From the NCBI GenBank assembly GCA_048421225.1, contig DBFNRV010000020.1:1-37914 (forward strand): 37,914 bases of DNA, in the 5' to 3' direction. Source of the DNA: UMGS946 sp048421225. Its GTDB lineage: Bacteria; Bacillota; Clostridia; Christensenellales; CAG-138. The notes beneath the pieces were generated by a model. It did not search any database. It was not told the origin of the DNA and saw nothing but the letters and a program-made list of their open reading frames with translations. The number at the start of each line of letters is the position of its first letter. Position 1 is the first letter of the stretch. Shown here piece by piece: positions 16,483 to 24,685 of this stretch. Both the position numbers and the translations under genes were made by a program.

Positions 16483-17664
16483 TTAGAAGTCAACGTCTTG
16501 GCCATAATAGATGCAGGTGAAGAGCCTTTCCATTACATCCGGCGTAATCCCTCTCGGGTTCGATCCCGTGCAGGCGTCGCCTACCGCTAGCTCGGCGATC
16601 CTTGCGATCTTTTCCTTGAATTCGGCTTCGTCTATGCCAAATTCCTTCAGCGTCTTCGGGATATTGAGCATTTTATTGTATTCGTCGATTTTGCCGCACA
16701 GCGCGAGCACCAGTTCGTCCTCAGTATTTCCGGCAATGCCTACGAATCTCGCGATATCGGCATAGCGTGCCTTGGCCGTAGCGTCCTTTGCGTTATACTT
16801 TATTACATAGGGCAGATAGATTGCGTTGGCGCAGCCGTGCGGGATATGCCCCGTTGAGAACGCGGCGCCCGTCTTATGCGCCATGGAGTGGACGATGCCC
16901 AAAAGCGCGTTTGAAAACGCCATGCCTGCCAGGCACTGCGCGTAATGCATCTGCTCCCTGGCGGCCATATCCCCATCGTACGAGGCGGGCAGGTATTCAA
17001 ACACCATGCTTATCGCCTTAAGCGCGAGCGGGTCTGTAAACGGGCCGTTAAGGGTGGATACATACGCCTCTACCGCGTGGGTCAGGGCGTCCATGCCGGT
17101 ATGGGCGGTAAGCTTTTGAGGCATGGTTTCCGCAAGCTCCGGATCTACGATCGCTATATCCGGCGTAATGTTGAAATCGGCAAGCGGATACTTTATTCCC
17201 TTTTCATAGTCTGTAATTACGGAGAATGCCGTTACTTCCGTTGCTGTGCCCGAAGTTGACGGGATTGCGAGGAATTTTGCCCTCTGCCTGAGCTCTGGGA
17301 AGCTAAACGGTGTGATAAGCTGCTCGAACGTGACGTCCGGATACTCGTAGAAAGCCCACATCGCCTTTGCCGCGTCTATAGGGGAGCCGCCGCCCATGGA
17401 GATTATCCAGTCGGGGCCGAACTCGCGCATGGCTTTTGCGCCGCGCATAACCGTTTCTACGGATGGGTCGGGCTCTACGTTTTCAAACAGCTTAACCTCC
17501 ATGCCCGCTTCCTTCAGATAACCAATGGCCTTGTCAAGAAAACCGAACCGCTTCATGGAACCGCCGCCAACGACGATGAACGCCTTGTTCCCCTTAAGGG
17601 TTTTCAATACTTCCATGGAGCCTCTTCCATAATATAAATCCCTTGGTAATGTAAAACGTGCCAT
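16483..17664 (-). CDS. Iron-containing alcohol dehydrogenase
   Basis: The 393-aa protein matches the group III (Fe-dependent) alcohol dehydrogenases and is similar to the C-terminal half of AdhE in this window. Motifs: nucleotide-binding GGGSMKRFG near 35, GGGSPIDAAKAMW near 95, and metal ligands in GMDALTHAVEAY and VHSMAHKTGAAFSTGHIPHG. The start has AGGAGGATAAA upstream. It is the first gene after the LysR regulator on this strand, and palindromic sites that could bind the regulator lie in front of it. It likely reduces an aldehyde to an alcohol, or the reverse, using NAD(P)H. The exact substrate (ethanol, butanol or other) cannot be read from the sequence. Confidence 0.92.
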   Translation of the reverse strand: MARFTLPRDLYYGRGSMEVLKTLKGNKAFIVVGGGSMKRFGFLDKAIGYLKEAGMEVKLFENVEPDPSVETVMRGAKAMREFGPDWIISMGGGSPIDAAKAMWAFYEYPDVTFEQLITPFSFPELRQRAKFLAIPSTSGTATEVTAFSVITDYEKGIKYPLADFNITPDIAIVDPELAETMPQKLTAHTGMDALTHAVEAYVSTLNGPFTDPLALKAISMVFEYLPASYDGDMAAREQMHYAQCLAGMAFSNALLGIVHSMAHKTGAAFSTGHIPHGCANAIYLPYVIKYNAKDATAKARYADIARFVGIAGNTEDELVLALCGKIDEYNKMLNIPKTLKEFGIDEAEFKEKIARIAELAVGDACTGSNPRGITPDVMERLFTCIYYGQDVDF

Positions 17665-17733
17665 CTTTTTATCCTCCTGGCTTAATTATAATATCGGCGC
17701 AAAGCTCGTTTTTTTCATTGGGCTTTGTTCACC

Positions 17734-17739
17734 ATTATA
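17734..17739 (-). promoter_or_regulatory. -10 box of the alcohol dehydrogenase promoter
   Basis: TATAAT on the minus strand lies about 70 bases upstream of the ATG. No good -35 box is seen at the right distance, which is normal for a promoter that needs an activator. The predicted transcription start is near 17727. Confidence 0.45.
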
Positions 17740-17775
17740 TTAGCCTTCCCTCACGGCAATGTGAAATATAAAAGA

Positions 17776-17805
17776 GGAATATCGATATTCAAATATCGAT
17801 ATTCC
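17776..17805. promoter_or_regulatory. Double palindromic operator, probable LysR-type binding site
   Basis: Two perfect copies of AATATCGATATT (17778-17789 and 17792-17803) are spaced 14 bp centre to centre and together form a nearly perfect 30-bp palindrome. The centre is about 63 bp upstream of the predicted start of the alcohol dehydrogenase transcript, close to the -65 position favoured by LysR-type activators, and each copy fits the T-N11-A rule loosely. The gene for a LysR regulator lies immediately upstream. Confidence 0.6.
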
Positions 17806-17950
17806 TTCTCCCAAATATTTCCTGAATTAAATATATCAAATTTTTATTTAGCCTTTTCGCGCCTTGGAAAACGGCTAATTATAGCGAAGTTTGGCCAAAA
17901 TTACCTTAGGCTGTCTTGCCCGTATTTCAAAAAACGGCCATATCAAACCT

Positions 17951-17980
17951 GGAATATTGATATTCCGTTATCGATATCGT
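17951..17980. promoter_or_regulatory. Second palindromic operator near the lysR stop
   Basis: GGAATATTGATATTCC (17951-17966) is a near-perfect palindrome related to the AATATCGATATT site at 17776, followed by TATCGATATCG. It lies about 165 bp upstream of the first site and just after the lysR stop codon. Two related sites at this distance could allow looping by a tetrameric regulator. Confidence 0.5.
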
Positions 17981-17994
17981 GTTTAAATATATGA

Positions 17995-18930
17995 TCAGAT
18001 ATATTCCCTGAACGCGACCTCGTTTCTGGCCTCAAACAGCTTGTTGACAAAGCGTTTGTCCAGCTCGCTGAAGGGATATCCCTTAGAATAGATAAGCAGG
18101 TCCTTGCATCTGTTGTTCGGAGCGTAGCAGCGCCTCTGCACAAGGCCGTACAGCTTTAAAAACTCGTCCGGTATGGGCGATACCCACATATATGTACCTG
18201 GGACATGGACCAATAGGTCGAACTGGCTGCACCGCTCGTATACATATATGACCTTCTTGCCCTGTTCGGATTCGGCATTCTTTCTTATATCCTCATGCAG
18301 ATACGGAACGTTCGTATCCCCATGCGCTATCTCAATGTACTTTGAAAAATCCTCAAAGCGTATTTCCTTATTATGGGCAAGCGGGTGCTTTTCCGACATA
18401 ACCGCCATATAGTCAAACTCCCACACGGTTTCATGCTTTATATCGTTTTGGGCCAGAAAGTCCAAAAAGTAGTTCTCATAGTCCGTCTTATAGCGGATTA
18501 TGCCGAGGTTGAACCGGCCCTCGGATATGTTGCGGATGGCGTTTATTGAGTTGGTTTCCTGGATGTTTACGTCGATCTCCCTCAAAGCGTCGAGCGTTTG
18601 TACAAATCGCGTTATCGCTTTTGCGATATAGCTGACGCGGGGTATGGATATATTAAACCTCTGCCTGCCTTCGTTGTCAGGGCGGCACAGCGATTCCACC
18701 TCGTCCAGCTGCGCCAGTATCTTTTTGGCGTATATCAGGAACGCGGCTCCCTTCTTTGTGGGTACCATCCCCTTGGAGGTCCTCTTAAACACCTCTATGC
18801 CGAGCGTGTCCTCCAGCTCCTTTATCGCCTTGCTCAGGTTTGGCTGGGCCATATACAGGTTGTCGGCCGCCTGCGTTATCGAGCCCGTGCGCTCCACCTC
18901 AACGGCGTATTTAAAATGCAGTGTGTTCAT
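17995..18930 (-). CDS. LysR-family transcriptional regulator
   Basis: The 311-aa protein has the LysR layout: an N-terminal winged helix (YAVEVERTGSITQAADNLY, then QPNLSKAIKELEDTLG), a linker helix, and a substrate-binding-like effector domain from about residue 95. I chose ATG 18930 because AGGAG lies five bases upstream and the fold starts at once; a longer frame to 19014 adds residues unlike the family. It is on the same strand as, and directly upstream of, the iron alcohol dehydrogenase. The palindromes between the two genes suggest it controls that gene, probably in response to a small fermentation-related molecule that cannot be named from the sequence. Confidence 0.93.
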   Translation of the reverse strand: MNTLHFKYAVEVERTGSITQAADNLYMAQPNLSKAIKELEDTLGIEVFKRTSKGMVPTKKGAAFLIYAKKILAQLDEVESLCRPDNEGRQRFNISIPRVSYIAKAITRFVQTLDALREIDVNIQETNSINAIRNISEGRFNLGIIRYKTDYENYFLDFLAQNDIKHETVWEFDYMAVMSEKHPLAHNKEIRFEDFSKYIEIAHGDTNVPYLHEDIRKNAESEQGKKVIYVYERCSQFDLLVHVPGTYMWVSPIPDEFLKLYGLVQRRCYAPNNRCKDLLIYSKGYPFSELDKRFVNKLFEARNEVAFREYI

Positions 18931-19319
18931 AAAAGCTCCTGTTACAAGTTTAATGTCGGCTGCCCTCGGCCGTCTCCCGGTCAAAGACCCGCACGCTGAT
19001 CCGCAACTAGCCAAAGCTATTCAAAAAAAGCGCCATTGGCGGGTAAATCCGCTCCAAGGGATTGTTTCACATCCTTTGGCGTATGATTGCCAACATGAAT
19101 ATCCTTCGCTGCCGTGGCTAAGCCGCCGTGCCGTGTACGGCGCGCTCCGTATTTACAGCAGAGCCAGACACGGATATTTTATTACCGCCATGCGTCATTG
19201 TCAATCCGCCGCCGCGTTCGCAGCGTCCTACAACCGGCGCGGCGGCCGCTTTCCCGTCCTCCTGTACAAAGGGTTTCATATATGATATTATTGATGAAAT
19301 CGGGATCGGAGATCAAACC
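18931..19319. other. Divergent intergenic region between lysR and the MFS gene
   Basis: This 389-base stretch should hold promoters for both flanking genes. I see no convincing -35/-10 pair, no long hairpin and no coding region with a ribosome binding site. GTTTCATATATGATATTATTG near 19273 is AT-rich and could hold the MFS promoter. Confidence 0.4.
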
Positions 19320-20387
19320 ATGCGCCGTCGCTCCCTAACCATATATACCATAAGCCACTTTATAGTCGATTTCGCGTGCTTTTTCATACTGTTCGGCCGC
19401 TTTTTACAATCCGCCGGACCCGAATCGGCAGGGCTTGGCTTTCTGTTTTACAATGTTATCGCCTTTGGCCTTCAGCCTGTCTTTGGCTATATCTGCGACC
19501 GGCGAAAGGCGCTGCCGGCCGGACCCCTGGGCTGCTTTTTGGTTGCGGCGGCCGTTATCCCCATACTTGGCGTTTGGTGGCAGCTGGCCGCGGCGGCGCT
19601 TGGGAACGCCTTGTTTCATGTGGGCGGAGGTATCGACAGCCTCTCGTCGCCTGGAGGGCGCATGGGCGCAAGCGGGGTCTTCGTATCCTCCGGCGGCCTT
19701 GGGGTAGCGCTTGGGACGCTGGCAGGAAGCTATGCCGGCCCATCAGCGTATCTATACCTGGCAGTACCGGCGGCCGTATCCATATGCGGCGTTTTAGCCG
19801 CTTCGGTTCGTCCGCTTCCTCCTGAGTCGGGTTATGAGTCCCGGGCATTTTCCACGGTCGAAGCTGGAAAGGGGTTTTATGCTGTCATAGCGTTGTGCTT
19901 TATATCCATATTCGTGCGCGCCTATGTCGGAGGGAGCGTCCCCATGGGGTTTAAAACAGGAGCGCTTATGACCATATTCGCGGCATGCGCCGCCTCCCTG
20001 GGCAAGGCGCTGGGCGGTTTCGCCGCCGACAGGTTTGGAGCGCGCCTGACGGGCGCCGTCACGCTGCTTGCGTCGGCTCCGCTGCTATGCCTGTTTCACG
20101 ACAGCGCATATCTCTGCGCGCTTGGACTGCTGCTTTTCAACATGAGCATGCCTATTACGCTATGCGGCATAGCGTCAAAGCTGCCGCGCCATCCCGGGTT
20201 GGCGTTTGGGCTTTCCACGCTAGCGCTGCTGCTGGGCTCGGCGCCGCTGTTCTTCTTTGCCATCGAGGGGCCGGCGCGCATAATTGTTATGGCCGCGCTA
20301 ATTTTGCTTTCTTCCGGCTGCCTGTACGCCGCCTTTTTCAGCGCCAATTCTAAAAAGGGCGTTGTTGATATGAACGCGCCGTTATGA
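19320..20387 (+). CDS. MFS-family membrane transporter
   Basis: The 355-aa protein is strongly hydrophobic with about ten to twelve membrane segments. A basic loop (CDRRKALPAG near residue 62) follows the second segment and a second loop (GFAADRFGARLTG near 238) sits at the equivalent place in the second half; both resemble the MFS loop 2-3 motif. ATG 19320 is chosen because GGAG precedes it and the first membrane segment begins there; a longer frame to 19128 adds non-membrane sequence. Substrate is unknown. It is somewhat shorter than the usual 390-420 residues. Three small membrane protein genes follow on the same strand. Confidence 0.82.
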   Translation: MRRRSLTIYTISHFIVDFACFFILFGRFLQSAGPESAGLGFLFYNVIAFGLQPVFGYICDRRKALPAGPLGCFLVAAAVIPILGVWWQLAAAALGNALFHVGGGIDSLSSPGGRMGASGVFVSSGGLGVALGTLAGSYAGPSAYLYLAVPAAVSICGVLAASVRPLPPESGYESRAFSTVEAGKGFYAVIALCFISIFVRAYVGGSVPMGFKTGALMTIFAACAASLGKALGGFAADRFGARLTGAVTLLASAPLLCLFHDSAYLCALGLLLFNMSMPITLCGIASKLPRHPGLAFGLSTLALLLGSAPLFFFAIEGPARIIVMAALILLSSGCLYAAFFSANSKKGVVDMNAPL

Positions 20388-20468
20388 CGCCGGTATGGGA
20401 TTAGTGCCGTCGTGTTGAACGCCTTTTTAAAGGGTTCGGTTTATTTTTTGATGAGGAGGAGGTTATAA

Positions 20469-20642
20469 ATGATTATATTGAATGCCGCGCTGGACGCTGT
20501 GCTGATCGGACTTATAACGATAGTCTCCGTTTTGGTCCTGATGGGGCTTGGCATAGCTATAATGCTTATTGTGAGAATGAAAAAGATCAAGAGGATTAAG
20601 ATGGATAAGATTAAAAGGGATGGAGAAAAGGAGGAGAAATGA
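20469..20642 (+). CDS. Small single-span membrane protein (57 aa)
   Basis: ATG 20469 follows GAGGAGGAGG, an excellent ribosome binding site. The peptide has one hydrophobic span (about residues 8-35, ending IAIMLIV) and then a highly basic, lysine-rich tail (RMKKIKRIKMDKIKR), so the tail should face the cytoplasm. Its stop overlaps the start of the next small gene as ATGA. Size and layout resemble small accessory subunits of membrane complexes such as OadG, but I cannot assign it. Confidence 0.65.
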   Translation: MIILNAALDAVLIGLITIVSVLVLMGLGIAIMLIVRMKKIKRIKMDKIKRDGEKEEK

Positions 20643-20791
20643 TGTTTTACTCTTTGTTAGACGTGGCGCCGCCCACACCGCTGGACCTGGTATATGACCT
20701 ATGGCCCATAATCCTTATCGGCCTTGGCGTAGCCGCGATAATCGCGGCCGCGGTTGTGCTCGTGCTTAAAGCAAAGCGGGAGCGAAAATAA
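20642..20791 (+). CDS. Small single-span membrane protein (49 aa)
   Basis: The ATG overlaps the previous stop (ATGA) and AAGGAGG lies before it, which implies translational coupling. The peptide begins with a short proline-containing segment (APPTPLDLVYDLW), then has one strongly hydrophobic span (about 22-42) and a basic end (KAKRERK). It has no family I recognise. Its coupling with the 57-aa protein suggests the two act together in a membrane complex. Confidence 0.65.
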   Translation: MFYSLLDVAPPTPLDLVYDLWPIILIGLGVAAIIAAAVVLVLKAKRERK

Positions 20792-20843
20792 CTTTTAGAG
20801 TAAGACCTATGTCAATATTCTCTTAATGGGCCGGTGAAACCGC

Positions 20844-21215
20844 TTGAACGAATACCTGGAAATAGCCCTCATACTGTTTGCCAGCCTGGCTCTTACCATA
20901 TTTGCCGAGGGGCTTTTAACCGCCATATGGTTTAAAAGCGGGCGAATGGTATATTTCAGCGTACTGTGCAACCTTATTACCAATCCGGCGTTGAACATAC
21001 TGGTGATTGCTTCTGTATCCGCGTTTGGCGCCGCCGCCTATGTTCCCGCCGCCGCCCTGCTGGAATTTTTCGCTGTCGCTGCCGAGGCATATATATGGAA
21101 AAGCTTGTGCGGGTTTTCACGCCGCGGGGCGCTGTGGACAGCGTTTATTACAAATCTGCTGTCATTCGCCGCCGGTCTTGCGGCTCAGTACGTTCTTCAG
21201 GGCGCATGGACGTAA
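20844..21215 (+). CDS. Membrane protein of unknown function (123 aa)
   Basis: The frame begins with a TTG codon at 20844 (read as Met, then NEYLEIALILF) and encodes about four membrane segments separated by short loops, one with FAEGLLTAIWFKS. The ribosome binding site is weak (GGTGA), so the start is uncertain, but the clean hydrophobic pattern supports a real gene. It is the third small membrane protein in a row. Function is unknown. Confidence 0.65.
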   Translation: MNEYLEIALILFASLALTIFAEGLLTAIWFKSGRMVYFSVLCNLITNPALNILVIASVSAFGAAAYVPAAALLEFFAVAAEAYIWKSLCGFSRRGALWTAFITNLLSFAAGLAAQYVLQGAWT

Positions 21216-21250
21216 TAAGTTTTGTAAATAAGCGTTATGTTTCACAAATG

Positions 21251-21279
21251 TTTACAAAAATGATTGGAAAATTTATGAT
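21251..21279 (+). promoter_or_regulatory. Sigma-70 type promoter
   Basis: TTTACA (21251-21256) and TATGAT (21274-21279) are separated by exactly 17 bases in an AT-rich patch. The promoter lies just before the GTG start at 21305, and its presence argues that the frame's upstream ATG codons are not used. Confidence 0.55.
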
Positions 21280-21304
21280 ATTTCCGCATTTGGAGCGTAT
21301 TAAT

Positions 21305-21973
21305 GTGATAAAATATAAGGAAATATACTGTTCGGATTATCTGATCCACGATAGAATACGCGGCGCGCTTGCTTCGCTTATTCACAGCACGCTGGAGGAT
21401 TGTCCGGATGCTCCGGATTTTGACTTTTTTGCGCATAACGCTGAAATATCCACGCCTGCCGCACTGCGCCTAGGATGCGCTGAAAATTTATGCGGCAGAA
21501 TAAATGGAGAGCTGGCCTATTACGGCGGTCCTAAAATCATTGGGGCCCGCCTGGTTAGAGAAGCGTTTGAAACGGGAGGGCACGTTAACCTTCGGTTATC
21601 CGATGAGTTTTATTACGCCCTCATCGGCCTTGTAAACGCTTCTTCCCCACTGCCCGCGCTGAGCGGCGACATAACCCATGGCGAGGGCTATGCCCTGGCC
21701 CGCATGCTTATGTTGAATAAATGCCTGGGGAAACATGGCGGTATACCGGAGCGCGCGCTGAGGGCGCTTTGGACCGCTTTCGCCGCATGCGACCCAACGC
21801 TGGACTCCCGCCAAAGGACGGCCGCGCTGGCAAGGGCCTCAAAGGCGCTTACGGGCTTAGCCGCATGTATTGAGCCAAAATCGCGGCGGCGGCTTCTCGG
21901 CGGAGCCGGGGATATGGCGGCGTGCGCCGCCCGGCTTTTGGCCCGCGCGGCGGCCCAGTGCGCCAGCCGCTGA
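21305..21973 (+). CDS. Uncharacterised soluble protein (222 aa)
   Basis: I place the start at GTG 21305, nine bases after GGAG and just downstream of a promoter; an ATG at 21206 in the same frame would add 33 residues over AT-rich promoter-like DNA. The N-terminal part (about 1-110) contains DFFAHNAEIS and GGHVNLRLSDEF, which loosely recall the N-terminal domain of arginyl-tRNA synthetase. The C-terminal part is alpha-helical and alanine/arginine-rich, loosely like a DALR anticodon-binding domain. No synthetase catalytic motifs are present. The resemblance is weak and from memory, so treat the protein as unknown. Confidence 0.7.
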   Translation: MIKYKEIYCSDYLIHDRIRGALASLIHSTLEDCPDAPDFDFFAHNAEISTPAALRLGCAENLCGRINGELAYYGGPKIIGARLVREAFETGGHVNLRLSDEFYYALIGLVNASSPLPALSGDITHGEGYALARMLMLNKCLGKHGGIPERALRALWTAFAACDPTLDSRQRTAALARASKALTGLAACIEPKSRRRLLGGAGDMAACAARLLARAAAQCASR

Positions 21974-22036
21974 GCGCGTAAGTATCTTAGGACGGGGCGG
22001 TTTAGGATTTATATTTCCCATAAAGGAGGTCTCAAT

Positions 22037-22681
22037 ATGGAAATTAAATGGTACGGTCATTCATGCTTTCTGCTCACAAGCTCTCAGGGAACCAGGATTT
22101 TGATGGATCCGTGCTCTCCCGACACCGGCTATACGCTTGGGCCTATACAGGCGGACGCCGTCACCTGCAGCCACGACCACTACGACCATAACTACGTGCC
22201 GGCCGCTGCGGACAATCCTGTGATAATCCGCGGCCCGGGGGAATATCTCGTTAAGGACACGCTAATAAAGGGCGTGCCGACATGGCATGACGACGCCCAG
22301 GGCAGCAAGAGAGGGCCCAATATGCTGTATATCGTGCGGATGGACGATATGCGCATCCTGCACGCTGGGGATATAGGCCACCTGCCCGACGAGGAAAGCC
22401 TCCGCGTGATAGGCGATATCGACGTTCTTCTCGTTCCGGTCGGCGGCGTTTATACGATAAACTACCTGCAGGCGCTCGAGATGGCCAATATGCTCAGGCC
22501 AAGCGTTGTTATCCCAATGCATTATAAAACGCCTGAGTGCAAAGTGGATCTGGGCGACCTTGCGCCGTTTATAAGCACCGCAAAGGACTGCAAGATACAC
22601 AGGCTTAACCAAAGCGAAGCTACGCTTAGCAGGGAAAACCTCGGCGAGGACAGGGTGCTTGTACTTGATTATGAAAAATAA
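22037..22681 (+). CDS. MBL-fold metal-dependent hydrolase (UlaG/YtkL-like)
   Basis: The 214-aa protein has the metallo-beta-lactamase fold of the small UPF0173/UlaG-like group. The metal motif SHDHYDHN (H46, H48, D50, H51) is intact, preceded by the family's WYGHSCF start and followed by HAGDIG and a late PMHYKT. AAAGGAGG lies upstream of the ATG. These proteins hydrolyse phosphodiester or lactone bonds, but the substrate here cannot be inferred. A terminator hairpin follows, so it is probably the last gene of its transcript. Confidence 0.9.
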   Translation: MEIKWYGHSCFLLTSSQGTRILMDPCSPDTGYTLGPIQADAVTCSHDHYDHNYVPAAADNPVIIRGPGEYLVKDTLIKGVPTWHDDAQGSKRGPNMLYIVRMDDMRILHAGDIGHLPDEESLRVIGDIDVLLVPVGGVYTINYLQALEMANMLRPSVVIPMHYKTPECKVDLGDLAPFISTAKDCKIHRLNQSEATLSRENLGEDRVLVLDYEK

Positions 22682-22708
22682 TAGCCTGGCGCACAGGCGG
22701 GTATAAGG

Positions 22709-22757
22709 AGGGCGGCAGGGGCACGTTTGAGCGGCTGCCGCGCGCCCTTTTGTTGTT
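22709..22757 (+). terminator. Rho-independent terminator after the MBL-fold gene
   Basis: GGGCGGCAG and a downstream CTGCCGCGCGCCC form a GC-rich stem with a bulge, followed by TTTTGTTGTTTT. It ends the MBL-fold gene transcript. The rest of the gap to 22992 shows no supported gene. Confidence 0.65.
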
Positions 22758-22992
22758 TTGTATAAAAATAGGTGCGCATATATCCATGGCGCAATCGAAT
22801 CTTAGGCGCCCTTTACAGCCTTGAGCCGGCATCCCGATTGAAATACCTTCACCTCCACAGGCCTCTCTGGGCTTTTATAGGCATTAAATTTTGCGCCGCG
22901 CCGCGCCTTTATAAGCGCAGTATTGATTCTAAAGCTTAAACGGTCTATAATCTGAATAAGCTCATTTGAATAGCTAAGGAGGAATAAACCCA

Positions 22993-24108
22993 ATGATGGA
23001 CAGTAGAATAGAAAAGCTTGCCAACATACTCGTTACCTTTTCTACCGAGGTCAAGCCCGGAGAAAACGTTCTTATAAGCTCCGGAAACGGAAACGATATG
23101 CTTGTTAAGGCTCTCGTCCGCGAGGTGTATAAGGCGGGCGGCCGGCCGTTCGTGTGGCTGAACAACGCCGCGATTGAACGGGAACTTGGCATGGGGTATA
23201 CCGAGGACCAGCTGAGGATACGGGCCGAGGCCGACGCGCTGCTGATGAGCAAAATGCAGGTGTTTATAGGATTTTCGGGAGTTGTTAATAACTCGGAAAC
23301 CTCCGACGTACCGGCCGACAAACTGTCGCTGTACGCCCAGCACTACGGCGAGCGGGTTCACGGGAAGATACGCGTGCCGCAAACCCGCTGGGTTGTTCTC
23401 CGCTACCCGACCCCCGCCATGGCGCAGATGGCGGATATGAGCACCGAAGCGTTTGAGAACTTCTATTTTGACGTATGCAATATGGACTACTCCAAGATGG
23501 ACAGGGCTATGACCCCGCTCAAGGAGCTTATGGAGCGCACGGACATGGTGCGCATAGTCGGGCGCGGAACCGATATCTCCTTCTCAATAAAGGGGCTGCC
23601 CGCCATAAAATGCGCCGGCAAGGTCAACATACCCGACGGCGAGATATTTACAGCGCCGGTAAAGGGCAGCGTCAACGGCGTGATAACCTACAACACGCCC
23701 TCGGTGCACGACGGCTTCACCTTTGAAAACATCTGCCTTACCTTTAAAGACGGCAGGATCGTAAACGCAACGGCTAATGATACGGAGCGCGTGAATCATG
23801 TGTTTGACATGGACGAGGGCGCGCGCGCTGTCGGCGAGTTTGCGATTGGCGTAAACCCGTACATAATCAATCCCATGAAGAACACCCTGTTCGATGAAAA
23901 AATAATGGGCAGCTTCCACTTTACCCCTGGCGCGTGCTATGACGAATGCGACAACGGGAACAAATCAGCGCTCCACTGGGATCTGGTATGCATCCAAACC
24001 CCCGAATACGGCGGCGGCGAAATGTACTTCGACGGCGTTCTGGTGCGCAAGGACGGACGGTTTGTGTTATCGGAACTTGAGTGCCTGAATCCCGAAAACC
24101 TCAAATAG
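22993..24108 (+). CDS. M29-family metal-dependent aminopeptidase
   Basis: The 371-aa protein matches the M29 (AmpS / aminopeptidase T) family, which removes N-terminal residues from peptides in the cytoplasm. It begins MMDSRIEKLANILV and has the family's VKPGENVLI near residue 20. Likely metal ligands lie in PDGEIFTAP (about 215), VGEFAIGVNP (about 280), GSFHFTPG (about 310) and ALHWDLV (about 332). Length is slightly below the usual 400-410. AAGGAGGAAT precedes the tandem ATG codons. A clear terminator follows at 24167, so it is probably transcribed alone. Confidence 0.93.
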   Translation: MMDSRIEKLANILVTFSTEVKPGENVLISSGNGNDMLVKALVREVYKAGGRPFVWLNNAAIERELGMGYTEDQLRIRAEADALLMSKMQVFIGFSGVVNNSETSDVPADKLSLYAQHYGERVHGKIRVPQTRWVVLRYPTPAMAQMADMSTEAFENFYFDVCNMDYSKMDRAMTPLKELMERTDMVRIVGRGTDISFSIKGLPAIKCAGKVNIPDGEIFTAPVKGSVNGVITYNTPSVHDGFTFENICLTFKDGRIVNATANDTERVNHVFDMDEGARAVGEFAIGVNPYIINPMKNTLFDEKIMGSFHFTPGACYDECDNGNKSALHWDLVCIQTPEYGGGEMYFDGVLVRKDGRFVLSELECLNPENLK

Positions 24109-24166
24109 CATCCCTCCATCAGGGGACTTTGACCACTCTAAGCCGGCGGTATGTTGAAGTGGTCTA

Positions 24167-24203
24167 AAGATAGGAGACACAAAAACGAGTCTCCTATCTT
24201 TTG
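24167..24203 (+). terminator. Rho-independent terminator after the aminopeptidase gene
   Basis: A perfect 11-bp stem, AGATAGGAGAC (24168-24178) with its complement at 24189-24199, has a 10-base loop and is followed by TTTTGTTG. Just upstream GACCACT and AGTGGTC (24131-24164) form another inverted repeat that could be an insertion-sequence scar. Confidence 0.8.
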
Positions 24204-24210
24204 TTGCATA

Positions 24211-24685
24211 ATGGGAAAAAGGCGGCGAGGAAATGAGAAAGGACTACGCCTTTCACAGTAAAGGGGAAAACTTTAAATAGTAAAACGGTATCTAGCGGGA
24301 GAATCTCCCCAGAAGTTGCATGAAGAAATGGGAATCAGCGATGGGAATATTGGCAAATGGAAACGCCAATATCTGTCCGGTGGCGAAGCGGCTCCGAATA
24401 ATCGGAAAAACCTGGGAATCCCTTGAGCAAATGCGGGAGACATAAGGAACTGACTCGTGAAGAACAACTGGAATATCAGGTGGAGTGCTAAAACGGGAAC
24501 TGATGAAAAAAGAAGCTGAGGTAGTACCGCTAAAGAATCCATCGAACTGGAAGGGGGCGATATTCGAAAAAAGTTATCCGGCAGATCTATTCTCTCATCC
24601 GGCAGCAAGAAACATAACATTCCGTTGTTGAATTGTGTCAACTGTATAGCATATCTCGCAGCGGATATTACAGGCGGATGGGATC
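24211..24685 (+). pseudogene. Decayed IS3-family transposase (OrfA and start of OrfB)
   Basis: No open frame survives, but pieces in different frames join up into an IS3 transposase. An OrfA start (MGKRRRGNEK) is followed after a frameshift by VKRYLAGESPQ and MGISDGNIGKWKRQYLSG (24280 onward), the HTH typical of OrfA. After further breaks come LTREEQLEYQVE and LKRELMKKEAEV, the OrfA coiled-coil end, and then the OrfB beginning with ELCQLYSISRSGYYRRM around 24630-24680. Several frameshifts and stops, and the loss of the DDE catalytic part, make it inactive. No terminal inverted repeats or target duplication could be identified with confidence. Confidence 0.8.

Noticed and set aside
17700..17740. 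Possible Rex box near TTTGTTCACCATTATATTAG
   Set aside because: Only a few bases fit TTGTTAA...TTAACAA and the right arm is absent.
22802..22993. Minus-strand frame ending in VEVKVFQSGCRLKAVKGA
   Set aside because: The end looks protein-like and a GGAGGTG is near, but the frame overlaps the aminopeptidase leader and the N-terminal part shows no family pattern. It may be a gene remnant but is not supported.
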